A stretch of DNA of 64,000 nucleotides, from contig NZ_VRUR01000001.1 in NCBI RefSeq assembly GCF_008040165.1, positions 122,150 to 186,149 of the forward strand. Direction: 5' to 3'. The notes below the pieces were generated by a model. That model did no database searches and had not been told where the DNA came from. It saw only the letters and a program-made list of their open reading frames with translations. The position numbers and the translations under genes are program-made. This DNA is from Flagellimonas hymeniacidonis (GTDB lineage Bacteria; Bacteroidota; Bacteroidia; Flavobacteriales; Flavobacteriaceae). This document shows, piece by piece, positions 26,400 through 35,677 of this stretch; the first letter of the stretch is position 1; every line of letters begins with the position of its first letter.

Positions 26400-27437
26400 A
26401 TGAACAGATTCGCAATAGCCCTAGCACTACTTTTTACATTTTCACTAATCCATTCACAAAACAACATCCAAGTGTCGAGTGTATACATTTGTCCTCCATG
26501 TGACCTCCCATGCGACGACAAAGAGCACAGTGAGCCTGGAAAATGTTCTTATTGCAATATGACCCTTATGAAAAAAGAAAATATAAAGACAATTGCCTTT
26601 TATTTGCAGGATAGGGTAGAAGTTTTGGATTTTGCCGGACCTATGGAAGTACTTTCCTATGCCGGTTTTAAAATCTTTACCGTTTCTGCCACCAAAGAAC
26701 CTATTAAATCACAGGGCATTCTAAATGTCATCCCTGACTATACTATTGATAACGCTCCAAAAGCTGATATTTTGGCCTTTTTTGGGGGAAATGCAACCTC
26801 AGCTTCCAAAAACCCCAAGGTAATAGAGTGGATAAATGGGCAAAACAGTGTTGAATACTATTTCTCTGTCTGTACGGGTGCTTTTATTTTAGCAGAAGCT
26901 GGTCTCTTGAACGGAAAAACGGCCACCACCTTTCACACTGTACTAGATGATCTTCAAAATGATTATCCAAAAGTCAATGTAGAAAAAAATGTTCGCTTTG
27001 TAGACAATGGCAAGGTAATAACTACTGCAGGAATTTCTGCGGGAATAGACGGCGCATTGCATTTAGTAGCAAAATTGCACGGACTGAATGCGGCCAAACG
27101 CATTGCATATAATATGGAATATGACAACTGGAAGCTTGGCAACGGACTAATCTTATCCGATGATAATCCATACATAAGCACAAGAACCACTCCAGAATTA
27201 ATTGCTTATGAAGGAAAATATGAATACAAAGATGGGAGTGAAATCGACCTAAAATTAAACAAACAAAAAGACGAAATTTACTGTATAATCAGTGAAGTGG
27301 CTTATCCTATTTATCATGAAAAGGATGATGTTTTCGCAGACATTGGAGGCGATCTTATTTATTTCAAAAGGAATGAAGCAAATAAGGTGATTGGCTATTC
27401 TTTTACTATTGATGGAGACATATACAAAAAACTTTGA
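26400..27437 (+). CDS. Secreted DJ-1/PfpI family protein with N-terminal cysteine-rich metal-binding-like motif
   Basis: 345 residues. Residues 1-19 are a signal peptide (ending IHSQ). Residues ~29-60 carry YICPPCDLPCD...PGKCSYCNMTLMKK, resembling the heavy-metal-binding domain of copper-handling proteins (Y-x-C-P ... G-x-C-x-x-C-x-M). Residues ~63-250 are a DJ-1/PfpI domain (VEVLDFAGPMEVLSYAGF; nucleophile-elbow-like YFSVCTGAFILAEAGLL; TTAGISAGIDGAL), paralogous to the sensor domain of the GlxA-like regulator upstream. The last ~80 residues form a beta-rich tail (YEGKYEYKDGSEIDLKL). Export, metal motif and DJ-1 domain together are unusual. Enzymatic activity cannot be predicted. Confidence 0.85.
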   Translation: MNRFAIALALLFTFSLIHSQNNIQVSSVYICPPCDLPCDDKEHSEPGKCSYCNMTLMKKENIKTIAFYLQDRVEVLDFAGPMEVLSYAGFKIFTVSATKEPIKSQGILNVIPDYTIDNAPKADILAFFGGNATSASKNPKVIEWINGQNSVEYYFSVCTGAFILAEAGLLNGKTATTFHTVLDDLQNDYPKVNVEKNVRFVDNGKVITTAGISAGIDGALHLVAKLHGLNAAKRIAYNMEYDNWKLGNGLILSDDNPYISTRTTPELIAYEGKYEYKDGSEIDLKLNKQKDEIYCIISEVAYPIYHEKDDVFADIGGDLIYFKRNEANKVIGYSFTIDGDIYKKL

Positions 27438-27470
27438 TACATTGATAAACATCATTCTTGAAAAGAAAAA

Positions 27471-27752
27471 ATGCTGGAAATAAGAACTTCTTGTGAAAAT
27501 TGTAATAAAGAATTACCGAATGACAGTTCTGATGCCATGATCTGCACTTATGAATGTACGTTTTGCAAAAACTGTGTAGATGATATTCTATTTAATGTTT
27601 GTCCTAATTGTGGCGGGGGATTTGAAAAAAGACCGACAAGACCTAAGGACAATTTGGTTAAAAACCCCGTTCGAATGGACAAGGTATCTAAACCTGTCAT
27701 AGAAAATAGGTTTTTAAAAAAGTTTAAGAATAGTAACCCAAGAAAAAGGTAA
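27471..27752 (+). CDS. DUF1272 zinc-ribbon protein
   Basis: 93 residues. It matches the DUF1272 family: MLEIRTSCENCNKELP, AMICTYECTFCKNC, VCPNCGGGFEKRPTRP, giving several CxxC pairs likely to bind zinc. The C-terminal ~35 residues are basic (Lys/Arg-rich). Function unknown. It follows the DJ-1/PfpI gene by 33 bases and may be co-transcribed with it. Confidence 0.88.
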   Translation: MLEIRTSCENCNKELPNDSSDAMICTYECTFCKNCVDDILFNVCPNCGGGFEKRPTRPKDNLVKNPVRMDKVSKPVIENRFLKKFKNSNPRKR

Positions 27753-28086
27753 TTCTCTAGGCTATTACATGGCTAATACGTGCCAAGAAAGCTTCATAAC
27801 ACTATTCACATTTTCATCGTAAACACCTATTAACCAATTCCTTAAAGACTAATAACACTCCCCTACACTCAAGATAAGTACATATAAAATTTGTAAAGCA
27901 TAATATTTTATGTAAATTTAACGTTAAGTAATTGTAAATTTTATGCAATTATAAAACTCATGTCCTTATGAAAGAACGAATATTTACATGGCAAAAATCG
28001 GTGATTGGACGGATTGACCTCATTTACAAGAATATGAAAAACTATTCTAGAAAATGCAGGTTGGTGTATAACAGAATGTGGAGTAT
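27753..28086. other. AT-rich intergenic region with one possible tiny gene
   Basis: 334 bases between the DUF1272 gene and rsmG. It is very AT-rich around 27890-27960, with the related stretches TTTTATGTAAATTT and TTGTAAATTTTATG. No terminator-quality hairpin and no TAnnTTTG box was found. The only coding candidate is the 40-residue ORF listed separately at 27968-28090. Confidence 0.5.
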
Positions 28087-28090
28087 CTAA
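27968..28090 (+). CDS. Possible 40-residue basic peptide
   Basis: ATG 27968 to TAA 28088-28090, starting MKERIFTWQKSVIGRIDLIY and ending NRMWSI. It is strongly basic, with no signal peptide or membrane segment. It overlaps the end of rsmG on the other strand by four bases. No promoter box or conserved family was recognised; it may be a chance ORF. Confidence 0.25.
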   Translation: MKERIFTWQKSVIGRIDLIYKNMKNYSRKCRLVYNRMWSI

Positions 28091-28728
28091 TTTCCACCAC
28101 GAAATTTTTGCGGCAGATAAACTACTTTTTTGGTTTCAAAAAAGTCTTCAGTATAGTAGGCATTCAAATTGAATGTTTGCGCAGTCGCGTAGTCCCTTAA
28201 TTCTTCAGTTAAATCCCCTCCTTTCAAGTAGAGAATACCATTTTTTCGCTCGTGTACGGACTCTTTCTTTACTTTTCCCTTTGTCCAATGTACAAAGGTG
28301 TGCATGGCAGCTACAGCCCTACTTACGATAAAATCAAACTGCCCATCTATATCCTCTACTCTAGCATGAATAGCCGTTACATTTTCCAATTGTAGTCCAT
28401 CCACAACCTCTTGCACCACTTTTATTTTTTTCCCAATGGCATCGACCAAAGTAAACTGAACCTCAGGAAATAAAATTGCCAACGGAATACCTGGAAAACC
28501 TCCACCAGTTCCTACATCCAAAATGGCGGAGTCTTTTTTAAATTCTTGAATTTTAGCAATTCCCAGGGAATGCACTACATGACGCAAGTAAAGCTCATCT
28601 ATATCTTTTCTGGAGACTACATTTATTTTCTGGTTCCAATCCTTATAAAGTGCTTCCAAACCTCGAAAATGATCTTTTTGAGTACTGGTGAGTGTTGTAA
28701 AATACTTGAATATCAAGTTTGCATCCAT
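28087..28728 (-). CDS. rsmG: 16S rRNA (guanine527-N7)-methyltransferase
   Basis: 213 residues. It methylates N7 of G527 in 16S rRNA using SAM. Family motifs: YKDWNQKINVVSRKDIDELY, HVVHSLGI, AILDVGTGGGFPGIPLAIL (SAM-binding), and FDFIVSRAVAAM. It is a single-gene unit, divergent from the desaturase gene. Confidence 0.95.
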   Translation of the reverse strand: MDANLIFKYFTTLTSTQKDHFRGLEALYKDWNQKINVVSRKDIDELYLRHVVHSLGIAKIQEFKKDSAILDVGTGGGFPGIPLAILFPEVQFTLVDAIGKKIKVVQEVVDGLQLENVTAIHARVEDIDGQFDFIVSRAVAAMHTFVHWTKGKVKKESVHERKNGILYLKGGDLTEELRDYATAQTFNLNAYYTEDFFETKKVVYLPQKFRGGN

Positions 28729-28819
28729 GCCAATCTGTTAATTTTGCCAAAATTAATACTTTTAAGCACCTTAACATCGTTTTCATAAAAAGGTGGTGAA
28801 CTTGAGAAATCTATTTACT

Positions 28820-28827
28820 TACCTTTG
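28820..28827 (+). promoter_or_regulatory. -7 promoter box (TACCTTTG) for the desaturase gene
   Basis: An exact TAnnTTTG box, 15 bases before the ATG at 28843. A TTG at 28802-28804 could be part of a -33 element. Confidence 0.55.
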
Positions 28828-28842
28828 TAAAAATTTTTATTT

Positions 28843-29943
28843 ATGGAAAAGGATATCATCCGATTTTCAAGAAAAGACTCAGCACAATTCTTCAGAACAC
28901 TAAACAAACGAGTAAACCAATATTTTAACGAAAATGAAATAAAGAAAACCGGAAACTGGAAACTTCACCTTAAAACCATAGTGATGTTCGCCGTTTTTCT
29001 TGCCCCCTATTTTTTGATGTTAACCTTAAATCTCCCTTTTTGGGGTTATTTACTGCTTTCCGTAACCATGGGAGTAGGCATGGCCGGAGTTGGAATGAAT
29101 GTAATGCATGATGGTAATCACGGTTCCTATTCTAATAAAAAGTGGATAAATAAGTTAATGGGCGGCAGTATCTATATTTTGGCTGGAAATGTATATAATT
29201 GGCAGGTTCAGCACAACGTTTTGCACCATACATACACTAACATTCACGAGCATGATGAGGATATGGAAGCAGGAAGAATTCTTCGCTTTTCAAAACATGC
29301 GGAGTGGCAAAAACACCACAGATTTCAGCATTACTATTCCATATTTCTTTACGGATTATTGACATTCAACTGGGCTATAACCACCGATTTTCAGCAAATG
29401 TATCGCTACATGAGGAGAAAGTTGTCCTATGGAAAACTACCAAACCCTGTGATAAATTGGAGTACACTGGTCATTACCAAAGCCATTTACATTACCATTT
29501 GGATTGTTTTACCGCTAATACTTGTGGATATTGCCTGGTGGCAAGTACTCCTTGGTTTCTTTATTATGCACTATGTAGCTGGGGTGATCTTAAGCGTAGT
29601 ATTCCAATTAGCTCATATTGTTGATGAAGCTGAAACCCCGTTGCCTGATGAAAGCGGTACTATGAAAAATACATGGGCTATACATCAACTTATTACAACT
29701 GTAAATTTTGGCACCAAAAACAGAATTGTAAATTGGTTCACTGGTGGTTTGAATCATCAAGTTGAGCATCATATTTTCCCTAACATCAGTCATATTCATT
29801 ACACAAAAATTTCCAAGATTGTGAAACAAACGGCAAAGGAATTTAATTTGCCATACAATGAATATAAAACTACTAGAAAAGCTATAATTTCGCACTTCAA
29901 ACATTTGAAAGAACTAGGTAAAAAACCAGTTCTACAGTACTAG
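28843..29943 (+). CDS. Membrane fatty acid (acyl-lipid/acyl-CoA) desaturase
   Basis: 366 residues. All three histidine boxes of the di-iron membrane desaturases are present: HDGNH (89-93), HNVLHH (124-129) and HQVEHH (305-310). The HQVEHHIFP form is typical of front-end and linoleoyl-CoA-type desaturases, although no cytochrome b5 domain is fused. About four to six membrane helices are visible. It introduces a double bond into membrane fatty acids; the exact position is not predictable. The next gene starts 15 bases downstream. Confidence 0.92.
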   Translation: MEKDIIRFSRKDSAQFFRTLNKRVNQYFNENEIKKTGNWKLHLKTIVMFAVFLAPYFLMLTLNLPFWGYLLLSVTMGVGMAGVGMNVMHDGNHGSYSNKKWINKLMGGSIYILAGNVYNWQVQHNVLHHTYTNIHEHDEDMEAGRILRFSKHAEWQKHHRFQHYYSIFLYGLLTFNWAITTDFQQMYRYMRRKLSYGKLPNPVINWSTLVITKAIYITIWIVLPLILVDIAWWQVLLGFFIMHYVAGVILSVVFQLAHIVDEAETPLPDESGTMKNTWAIHQLITTVNFGTKNRIVNWFTGGLNHQVEHHIFPNISHIHYTKISKIVKQTAKEFNLPYNEYKTTRKAIISHFKHLKELGKKPVLQY

Positions 29944-29958
29944 CTAAATTGCATATCA

Positions 29959-31149
29959 ATGAGTAACCAACTTTCTGAAAGGATCAATAGCTTAGTTCCT
30001 TCAGCAACCCTTGAAATGGCTGCAAAAGCTCGCGAGCTTAGAGCCTCTGGAAAAGATATTATTGGCCTTAGTTTAGGAGAACCGGATTTTAACACTCCAG
30101 ATTATATTAAAGAAGCAGCAATACAAGCTATCAATGATGGCTATAATTCATATACTCCGGTTGATGGTTATGTTGAATTGAAAGATGCCATTATCACTAA
30201 GTTTAAAAGGGATAACAATATTGCATATGAGCGCCCACAAATAGTAGTTTCGACTGGGGCCAAGCAAGCACTTTATAACGTGGCACAAGCATGCATAAAT
30301 AAAGGAGATGAAGTTATTCTGCCTTGCCCATACTGGGTAAGTTACAGCGATATTGTAAAACTTTCTGATGGCATACCAGTAGAAGTTGAAACTTCCATTG
30401 AAAATGATTTTAAAATGACGGCCGAACAGTTGGAGGCAGCCATTACTCCAAAAACCAAAATGCTTTGGTACAGCTCGCCTTGCAATCCAAGTGGATCCAT
30501 ATATAGTAAAGAAGAACTGAGAGCCTTGGCCGATGTGCTCCAAAAACACCCACAAATTGTGGTGGTAAGTGATGAAATTTACGAGCATATCAATTATGGG
30601 GTTACTCCGCACGCATCTATGGCCGCTTTTGAGGATATGTATGATCGTACTGTAACCGTAAATGGTGTAGCCAAAGCTTTTGCCATGACCGGATGGCGAA
30701 TTGGGTATATAGGTGCGCCAGCTCACATTGCCCGTGCTTGTAATAAATTACAAGGACAAGTAACCAGTGGTGCCAATTGTATAGCTCAAAGAGCTGTTAT
30801 TACCGCATTATTGGAATCGCCCAATCGTGTACAATACATGGTGGATGAATTCAAAAACAGAAGGAAACTTATCTTAGAATTATTAAATGGTATTGATGGT
30901 TTTAAATGCAATGAACCTGAAGGTGCCTTTTATGTATACCCAGATGTGACCGCTTTCTTTGGAAAAACGTTGAATGGGAAAACAATCAATAATGCATCTG
31001 ATTTTGCTATGTATCTTTTAGAAGAGGCCAATGTGGCCACGGTTACTGGTGATGCCTTTGGAAACGGAAACAGCATCCGTATTTCTTATGCCGCCAGTGA
31101 AGATGATATAAAGGAAGCGATTTCCAGAATAGCTCAAGCAGTGAAATAA
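29959..31149 (+). CDS. Class I/II pyridoxal-phosphate aminotransferase, aspartate aminotransferase type
   Basis: 396 residues. Matches the I-gamma aspartate aminotransferase family: LSLGEPDFNTPDYI, YTPVDGYVELKDAI, SSPCNPSGSIYS, VVVSDEIYEHINYG, PLP lysine K239 in NGVAKAFAMTGWRIGYIG, and the carboxylate-binding C-terminal arginine segment SIRISYAAS. Probably aspartate to oxaloacetate, though related enzymes also accept prephenate or aromatic substrates. It ends at a terminator at 31178-31210. Confidence 0.92.
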   Translation: MSNQLSERINSLVPSATLEMAAKARELRASGKDIIGLSLGEPDFNTPDYIKEAAIQAINDGYNSYTPVDGYVELKDAIITKFKRDNNIAYERPQIVVSTGAKQALYNVAQACINKGDEVILPCPYWVSYSDIVKLSDGIPVEVETSIENDFKMTAEQLEAAITPKTKMLWYSSPCNPSGSIYSKEELRALADVLQKHPQIVVVSDEIYEHINYGVTPHASMAAFEDMYDRTVTVNGVAKAFAMTGWRIGYIGAPAHIARACNKLQGQVTSGANCIAQRAVITALLESPNRVQYMVDEFKNRRKLILELLNGIDGFKCNEPEGAFYVYPDVTAFFGKTLNGKTINNASDFAMYLLEEANVATVTGDAFGNGNSIRISYAASEDDIKEAISRIAQAVK

Positions 31150-31177
31150 TGCTTCCCAAAAATTCAAAAAACATACT

Positions 31178-31210
31178 AACCTTTGGTTTTCACTAATCAA
31201 AGGTTTTTTT
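31178..31210 (+). terminator. Intrinsic terminator after the aminotransferase gene
   Basis: The stem AACCTTTG / CAAAGGTT has a 12-base loop and is followed by a run of seven or more T. It overlaps the stop region of the convergent trkH gene. Confidence 0.7.
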
Positions 31211-32699
31211 AGGTCTTTTTCCAAAAATATGGTGTTAGAATAATCAAGACGGTAAACAATTCTAGACGCCCAGATAGCATTAAAAATCCACACCACCATT
31301 TACCGGCATCTGGCAAGCTATTGTAATTACTGAGTGGGTTGAGACTTCCCAATGCGGGACCAACATTGCCTAATGAAGAGGCAGCTCCACCTATCGCCGA
31401 AACAAAATCGAGCCCTAAAAATCCTAAAATAAGGGAGCCAATTATAAAAAGTAGCATATACAGCACAAAAAAGGCTATCACATTATATACAATGTGTTCC
31501 GTTACTGTCTTGTTGTTGTAACGCACTGGAATAATAGCATTGATATGAAGGGTTCGTTTAAATTCCAAAAGGCCATTCTTAATAATCAACAAATGACGCA
31601 TTACCTTAATTCCACCTGCTGTAGAACCTGCAGACCCTCCCAAGAACATCAATCCAAAAAAGAAAATGGTCAAAAATGGGGTCCAAGCTGTAAAATCTGC
31701 AGTTACAAATCCCGTGGTGGTCACTATAGCAACTACTTGAAAGAGTGTATGCCTAAAAGCACTTTCCATCTCACCAAAAACCATAGGGTGAAAATCCGAT
31801 ATTTGAACGTCAGCCTTAAGATAGACCACTAAAAAAGCTACAATTACAAAAAGAACAACAAAGCTTGTGTAGTATTTAAACTCTTCATCCTTTAAAACAC
31901 GTTGAACCTTTCCGGTAAAAGCAAAATAGCTCAGTACAAAATTGCTCCCGGCCAAAAACATAAACAGAATAGTGATGTACTGTATTAAGGGCTGGTTGTT
32001 CCAATAGGCCAAACTGGCATTTTTTGTGGAAAACCCACCTGTAGACAATGTAGCCAAGGAATGATTCATGGCATCAAATAAAGACATTCCTGCCAGTTTC
32101 AACAATAAGGTTTCAGCCACGGTATAGCCAAAATAAATTAACCACAAGCGTTTAGCGGTATCTGTGATCCTAGGATGTAATTTATCTCCTCCAGGACCCG
32201 GAGCTTCAGCAGCAAATAGTTGCATTCCTCCAATTCCCAAAAGTGGAAGAATCGCGATCGCAAGCACAATAATCCCCATTCCGCCAATCCAGTGCGTCAA
32301 ACTTCTCCAAAAAAGTATCCCTTCTGGCAGGGCTTCAATATCATCAATAATGGATGCTCCAGTTGTGGTATAGCCAGATATGGTTTCAAAAAACGCATTG
32401 GTTACCGTAGGTATCGCTCCCGAAAAAAGATACGGTAGCGTTCCAGAAATGGACATGATAATCCACCCAAAAGTCACCACTATATACCCTTCCTTGCGCT
32501 TTACTTCCTTTTTATGACCTCTTGTGTAAAACATGGCCATTACCCCAAAAAGCATGGTTACTATTGCAGCCAAGGTAATATCCAGCGTTACGCCATCCTT
32601 ATAAATACCACTAACAAAAGCGGCTATAAGCATAAAAGAACCATTGCAAAGCAGCAATAGCCCCATAATATGTACAATTATTCGGGTATTGAGTCTCAT
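31209..32699 (-). CDS. trkH: Trk potassium uptake system membrane protein TrkH
   Basis: 496 residues from ATG 32699, which overlaps the trkA stop in a TAATG junction; a longer start inside trkA is rejected. About ten membrane helices with the four pore repeats typical of TrkH/KtrB, for example SGYTTTGAS, TLSTGGFST, TTTGFVTADF and GSAGSTAGGIKV. It forms the K+ channel part of the symporter, gated by TrkA. Translational coupling with trkA fits a fixed stoichiometry. Confidence 0.95.
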   Translation of the reverse strand: MRLNTRIIVHIMGLLLLCNGSFMLIAAFVSGIYKDGVTLDITLAAIVTMLFGVMAMFYTRGHKKEVKRKEGYIVVTFGWIIMSISGTLPYLFSGAIPTVTNAFFETISGYTTTGASIIDDIEALPEGILFWRSLTHWIGGMGIIVLAIAILPLLGIGGMQLFAAEAPGPGGDKLHPRITDTAKRLWLIYFGYTVAETLLLKLAGMSLFDAMNHSLATLSTGGFSTKNASLAYWNNQPLIQYITILFMFLAGSNFVLSYFAFTGKVQRVLKDEEFKYYTSFVVLFVIVAFLVVYLKADVQISDFHPMVFGEMESAFRHTLFQVVAIVTTTGFVTADFTAWTPFLTIFFFGLMFLGGSAGSTAGGIKVMRHLLIIKNGLLEFKRTLHINAIIPVRYNNKTVTEHIVYNVIAFFVLYMLLFIIGSLILGFLGLDFVSAIGGAASSLGNVGPALGSLNPLSNYNSLPDAGKWWCGFLMLSGRLELFTVLIILTPYFWKKT

Positions 32700-34048
32700 T
32701 ACAAGAACAACTTTTCTATTCTGGGAATTGCTTTTGGTAAACAACAGACCACCACACGGTCACCTTCTAAAATTTTAAAATCCCCCAAGGCAATTATTCC
32801 TTTTCCATCCCTAATTACGCCTCCAATGCTGGCCTCTCTTGGAAAGCTTAACTCCCTTATAATTTCTCCGTTTACCAAAGAAGAAGCTTTCACCTCAAAT
32901 TCCAAAATTTCGGCGTTCAGGTTATTCAACCGTGTAAGTGCGAGCACCTCTCCCCTACGGATGTATCTAAAGATATTATTGGCAGCCAATAGCTTTTTAT
33001 TGATCAAAGTATCTACCCCAATGGATTGCGATAGTTCAAAATAATCCATATTCTCCACCATGGCGATGGTTTTCTTTATCTTTTTGGATTTGGCCACCAA
33101 ACAGGACATAATATTGGTCTCTGAGTTACCGGTAACCGCGATAAACGCATCCATGGATTCCAGGCTTTCCTCATCCAACAGTTCAACATTTCTTCCATCA
33201 CCATTGATCACAAGGGCATGGGGAAGGTCGTCTGCAATCTGAAATGCTTTGTCCTTATCTTTTTCAATCAGCTTTACGTTGAACTTATTATTGCACAGAT
33301 CTCGAGCTGTTTTGAAACCAACTTTGCTCCCTCCCAAAATCATGACATTTTTGATGTCTTTTTTCTGCATACCGGTGAGCTTATACAGCTCGTCCACACC
33401 ACCTGCGGAAGTAATAAAATACACTTGATCTCCTTCCTTAAAAACGGTATCTCCCCTCGGAATAAGGGTAAATTGTGTCCCCATTCGCTGCAGTGCAATA
33501 GGCATAAAATGGAGTTCAGGGAATATTTTGGCTGCCTCTTTGACCATTTTACCCACAAAAGGGGCCGATTTTGGCAAGAAAACCCCGATCATGGTCAATA
33601 AACCTCCTTCAAACTCATAGGTATCATTAAATGCAGATTGATTCAACAATAATTGTATTTCTGTTGCTGCCAATTCCTCTGGAGAAATTAATTCATCTAT
33701 ACCAAGCTCATCAAATTTGATAAGGTCCCTATTATCCATAAACTCAGTATTGGATATTCGAGCAATAGTTTGTTTACATCCCAATTGCTTGGCTAAAAGA
33801 CAAAGGGTTAGATTGGTCGTTTCTGAAGCGGTAACCCCAATCACCAACTCAGAACTTTCAACCTGAGCATCGCGAAGCACCTCTATTGAAGTGGCATCCC
33901 CCTTTAGTACACGAATATCTAAATGATTATCTGCATACGACAAACTTTCTTTGTCCGTATCAATCAATGTTATGGCCTGTGCTTCATACGACAAAAGTTT
34001 TGCCAAATGAAAGCCTACTTCACCTGCTCCCGCAATTATAATCTTCAT
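32699..34048 (-). CDS. trkA: Trk potassium uptake system regulatory subunit TrkA
   Basis: 449 residues with two RCK units: the first starts MKIIIAGAGEVGFHLAKLL with acidic LIDTDKE; the second starts NVMILGGSKVGFKTARDL. Each is followed by an RCK-C domain. It binds NAD(H)/ATP on the cytoplasmic face and gates TrkH. First gene of the trkA-trkH pair, divergent from menG/ubiE. Confidence 0.95.
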   Translation of the reverse strand: MKIIIAGAGEVGFHLAKLLSYEAQAITLIDTDKESLSYADNHLDIRVLKGDATSIEVLRDAQVESSELVIGVTASETTNLTLCLLAKQLGCKQTIARISNTEFMDNRDLIKFDELGIDELISPEELAATEIQLLLNQSAFNDTYEFEGGLLTMIGVFLPKSAPFVGKMVKEAAKIFPELHFMPIALQRMGTQFTLIPRGDTVFKEGDQVYFITSAGGVDELYKLTGMQKKDIKNVMILGGSKVGFKTARDLCNNKFNVKLIEKDKDKAFQIADDLPHALVINGDGRNVELLDEESLESMDAFIAVTGNSETNIMSCLVAKSKKIKKTIAMVENMDYFELSQSIGVDTLINKKLLAANNIFRYIRRGEVLALTRLNNLNAEILEFEVKASSLVNGEIIRELSFPREASIGGVIRDGKGIIALGDFKILEGDRVVVCCLPKAIPRIEKLFL

Positions 34049-34221
34049 TGATTAGAATAAGATGTTCTTAAATAAATTCAATTTGAGTATTACAAATGAT
34101 AAAAAAAGAATGGTATTCGGAGTCTAAAAGACGCATACTTAACATACTACGGAAAAGTTTTCCTTTATTGTTTGGCAAAATTACGCAATTATTTTTTGTA
34201 CAGCTCCATATCCCTATGTTG

Positions 34222-34229
34222 TATATTTG
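34222..34229 (+). promoter_or_regulatory. -7 promoter box (TATATTTG) for menG/ubiE
   Basis: An exact TAnnTTTG box, 17 bases before the ATG at 34246. Its position excludes the longer in-frame start at 34096. Confidence 0.55.
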
Positions 34230-34245
34230 CCAGCAAATTCTATAC

Positions 34246-34974
34246 ATGCCCAAAAAAGTTATTCCATATAAGGATTCTGAATTAGGAAAAAAGGAACAGG
34301 TTAAGCAAATGTTCGATACTATTTCTAAGGATTATGATGGGCTAAACAGGGTAATTTCTTTTGGTATTGATTTAAAATGGCGCAGAAGGGTGGTGAATCT
34401 TCTTAAAAAGAAATCGCCGCAAACCATCTTGGATATTGCAACTGGAACGGGAGATTTGGCCATTGCAATGACTAAAACAGGCGCTAAAAAAATTATTGGT
34501 TTGGATATTTCTCCTGGAATGTTAGAAGTGGGGAAGCATAAAATTGCGGATAAGAACCTGCAAGACACCATTCAAATGGTGGTGGGTGACAGTGAAAATC
34601 TTTCTTTCGATGATAATACATTTGATGCGGTTACTGTAGCTTTTGGTGTGCGTAACTTTGAAAACTTGGAAAAAGGACTTCGAGAAATTTACAGGGTTTT
34701 AAAACCAGAAGGAAGTTTGGTGATTCTTGAAACTTCTGTCCCAACCAAAACACCATTTAAACAAGGGTATAGATTATATACCAAATATATTCTCACAGGT
34801 ATAGGCAAAACCTTCTCTAAAGATCGTTCTGCATATGATTACTTGAGCGAATCAGCTTCTGTTTTTCCTCATGGGCAGGAATTCAACAATATTTTGGCCA
34901 AAATTGGGTTTATAGGTATAGAGAACATGCCCCAAACATTTGGGGTGGCATCTATATATGTCGCGACAAAATAA
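34246..34974 (+). CDS. menG: Demethylmenaquinone (UbiE/MenG-type) C-methyltransferase
   Basis: 242 residues from ATG 34246 (MPKKVIPYKDSELGKKEQVK). It methylates demethylmenaquinone to menaquinone, the respiratory quinone expected in Flavobacteriaceae. Motifs: MFDTISKDYDGLNRVISFGID, ILDIATGTGDLAIAM (SAM), GLDISPGMLEVG, VTVAFGVRNFENLEKGL and SASVFPHGQEF. porT follows four bases after the stop. Confidence 0.95.
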   Translation: MPKKVIPYKDSELGKKEQVKQMFDTISKDYDGLNRVISFGIDLKWRRRVVNLLKKKSPQTILDIATGTGDLAIAMTKTGAKKIIGLDISPGMLEVGKHKIADKNLQDTIQMVVGDSENLSFDDNTFDAVTVAFGVRNFENLEKGLREIYRVLKPEGSLVILETSVPTKTPFKQGYRLYTKYILTGIGKTFSKDRSAYDYLSESASVFPHGQEFNNILAKIGFIGIENMPQTFGVASIYVATK

Positions 34975-34978
34975 TTTA

Positions 34979-35677
34979 ATGAAAAACGTCCTTCTTCTGT
35001 TCGGTCTACTGGTATTAGTATGCCCAAATTCCATAGCACAGTTTCAAAAAGACCCTATCCTTAATCTTCAGAGCGAGGATTTAAAACTTTTGAATTGGGG
35101 TTACTATCTTGGTTTTAACCAATATGATTTTCAATTTGAATATGAAAATGACATTGGACAAGATGTTTTGGTTGATAAAAGCATAGGCTTTAATGTTGGA
35201 TTGATAGGAGAGCTAAGAATCAACGAGTTTTTGGACCTTCGTTTTGAGCCTGGTTTACTCTATACATCGCGTAATCTTGGCTTTCCAGGGTTTACAAGCG
35301 AAGCCGACGCCCTTAGAGAAGTAAAATCAACATACATTAGGTTTCCTTTATTGTTAAAAGCCAGCGCAAAAAGATTTGGCAACTGGAAACCCTACATAAC
35401 TGGTGGAGTGTATACTGCCATGAATTTAGGGAGTAAGGAAGATAGTTTAGATGATAACAGCAGTGGAGAGTTTAGGATGAAACAAAATGTGTACGGCTAT
35501 GAACTCGGATTTGGAATCGATATTTATACGGAGTACTTTAAGTTTTCACCTTCTATCCGTGGGGTTTTTGCCTTGACCGATGAGCTTGTTCCTGATAATG
35601 ACCCTAATAGTCCTTGGACAGGGAACATCGATGCCATGCGGACCCGAGGGTTCTTTATCAACTTTACTTTTGAATAG
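34979..35677 (+). CDS. porT: Type IX secretion outer-membrane protein PorT
   Basis: 232 residues from ATG 34979, the start that gives a clean signal peptide (MKNVLLLFGLLVLVCPNSIAQ). It looks like an outer-membrane beta-barrel: LKLLNWGYYLGFNQYDFQF, LRFEPGLLYTSRNLGF, YIRFPLLLKASAKRFGNWKP, ending in aromatic FINFTFE. It matches PorT/SprT in length and pattern; PorT is required for type IX secretion and gliding. Its position directly after menG/ubiE agrees, from memory, with other Flavobacteriia. It overlaps the convergent methyltransferase gene by 14 bases. Confidence 0.88.
   Translation: MKNVLLLFGLLVLVCPNSIAQFQKDPILNLQSEDLKLLNWGYYLGFNQYDFQFEYENDIGQDVLVDKSIGFNVGLIGELRINEFLDLRFEPGLLYTSRNLGFPGFTSEADALREVKSTYIRFPLLLKASAKRFGNWKPYITGGVYTAMNLGSKEDSLDDNSSGEFRMKQNVYGYELGFGIDIYTEYFKFSPSIRGVFALTDELVPDNDPNSPWTGNIDAMRTRGFFINFTFE

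Noticed and set aside
30148..30726. 192-codon - strand ORF inside the aminotransferase gene
   Set aside because: Antisense shadow; no family features, and the + strand gene is complete.
34096..34245. 50-codon N-terminal extension of menG/ubiE
   Set aside because: Contains the promoter -7 box and does not resemble the family N-terminus.
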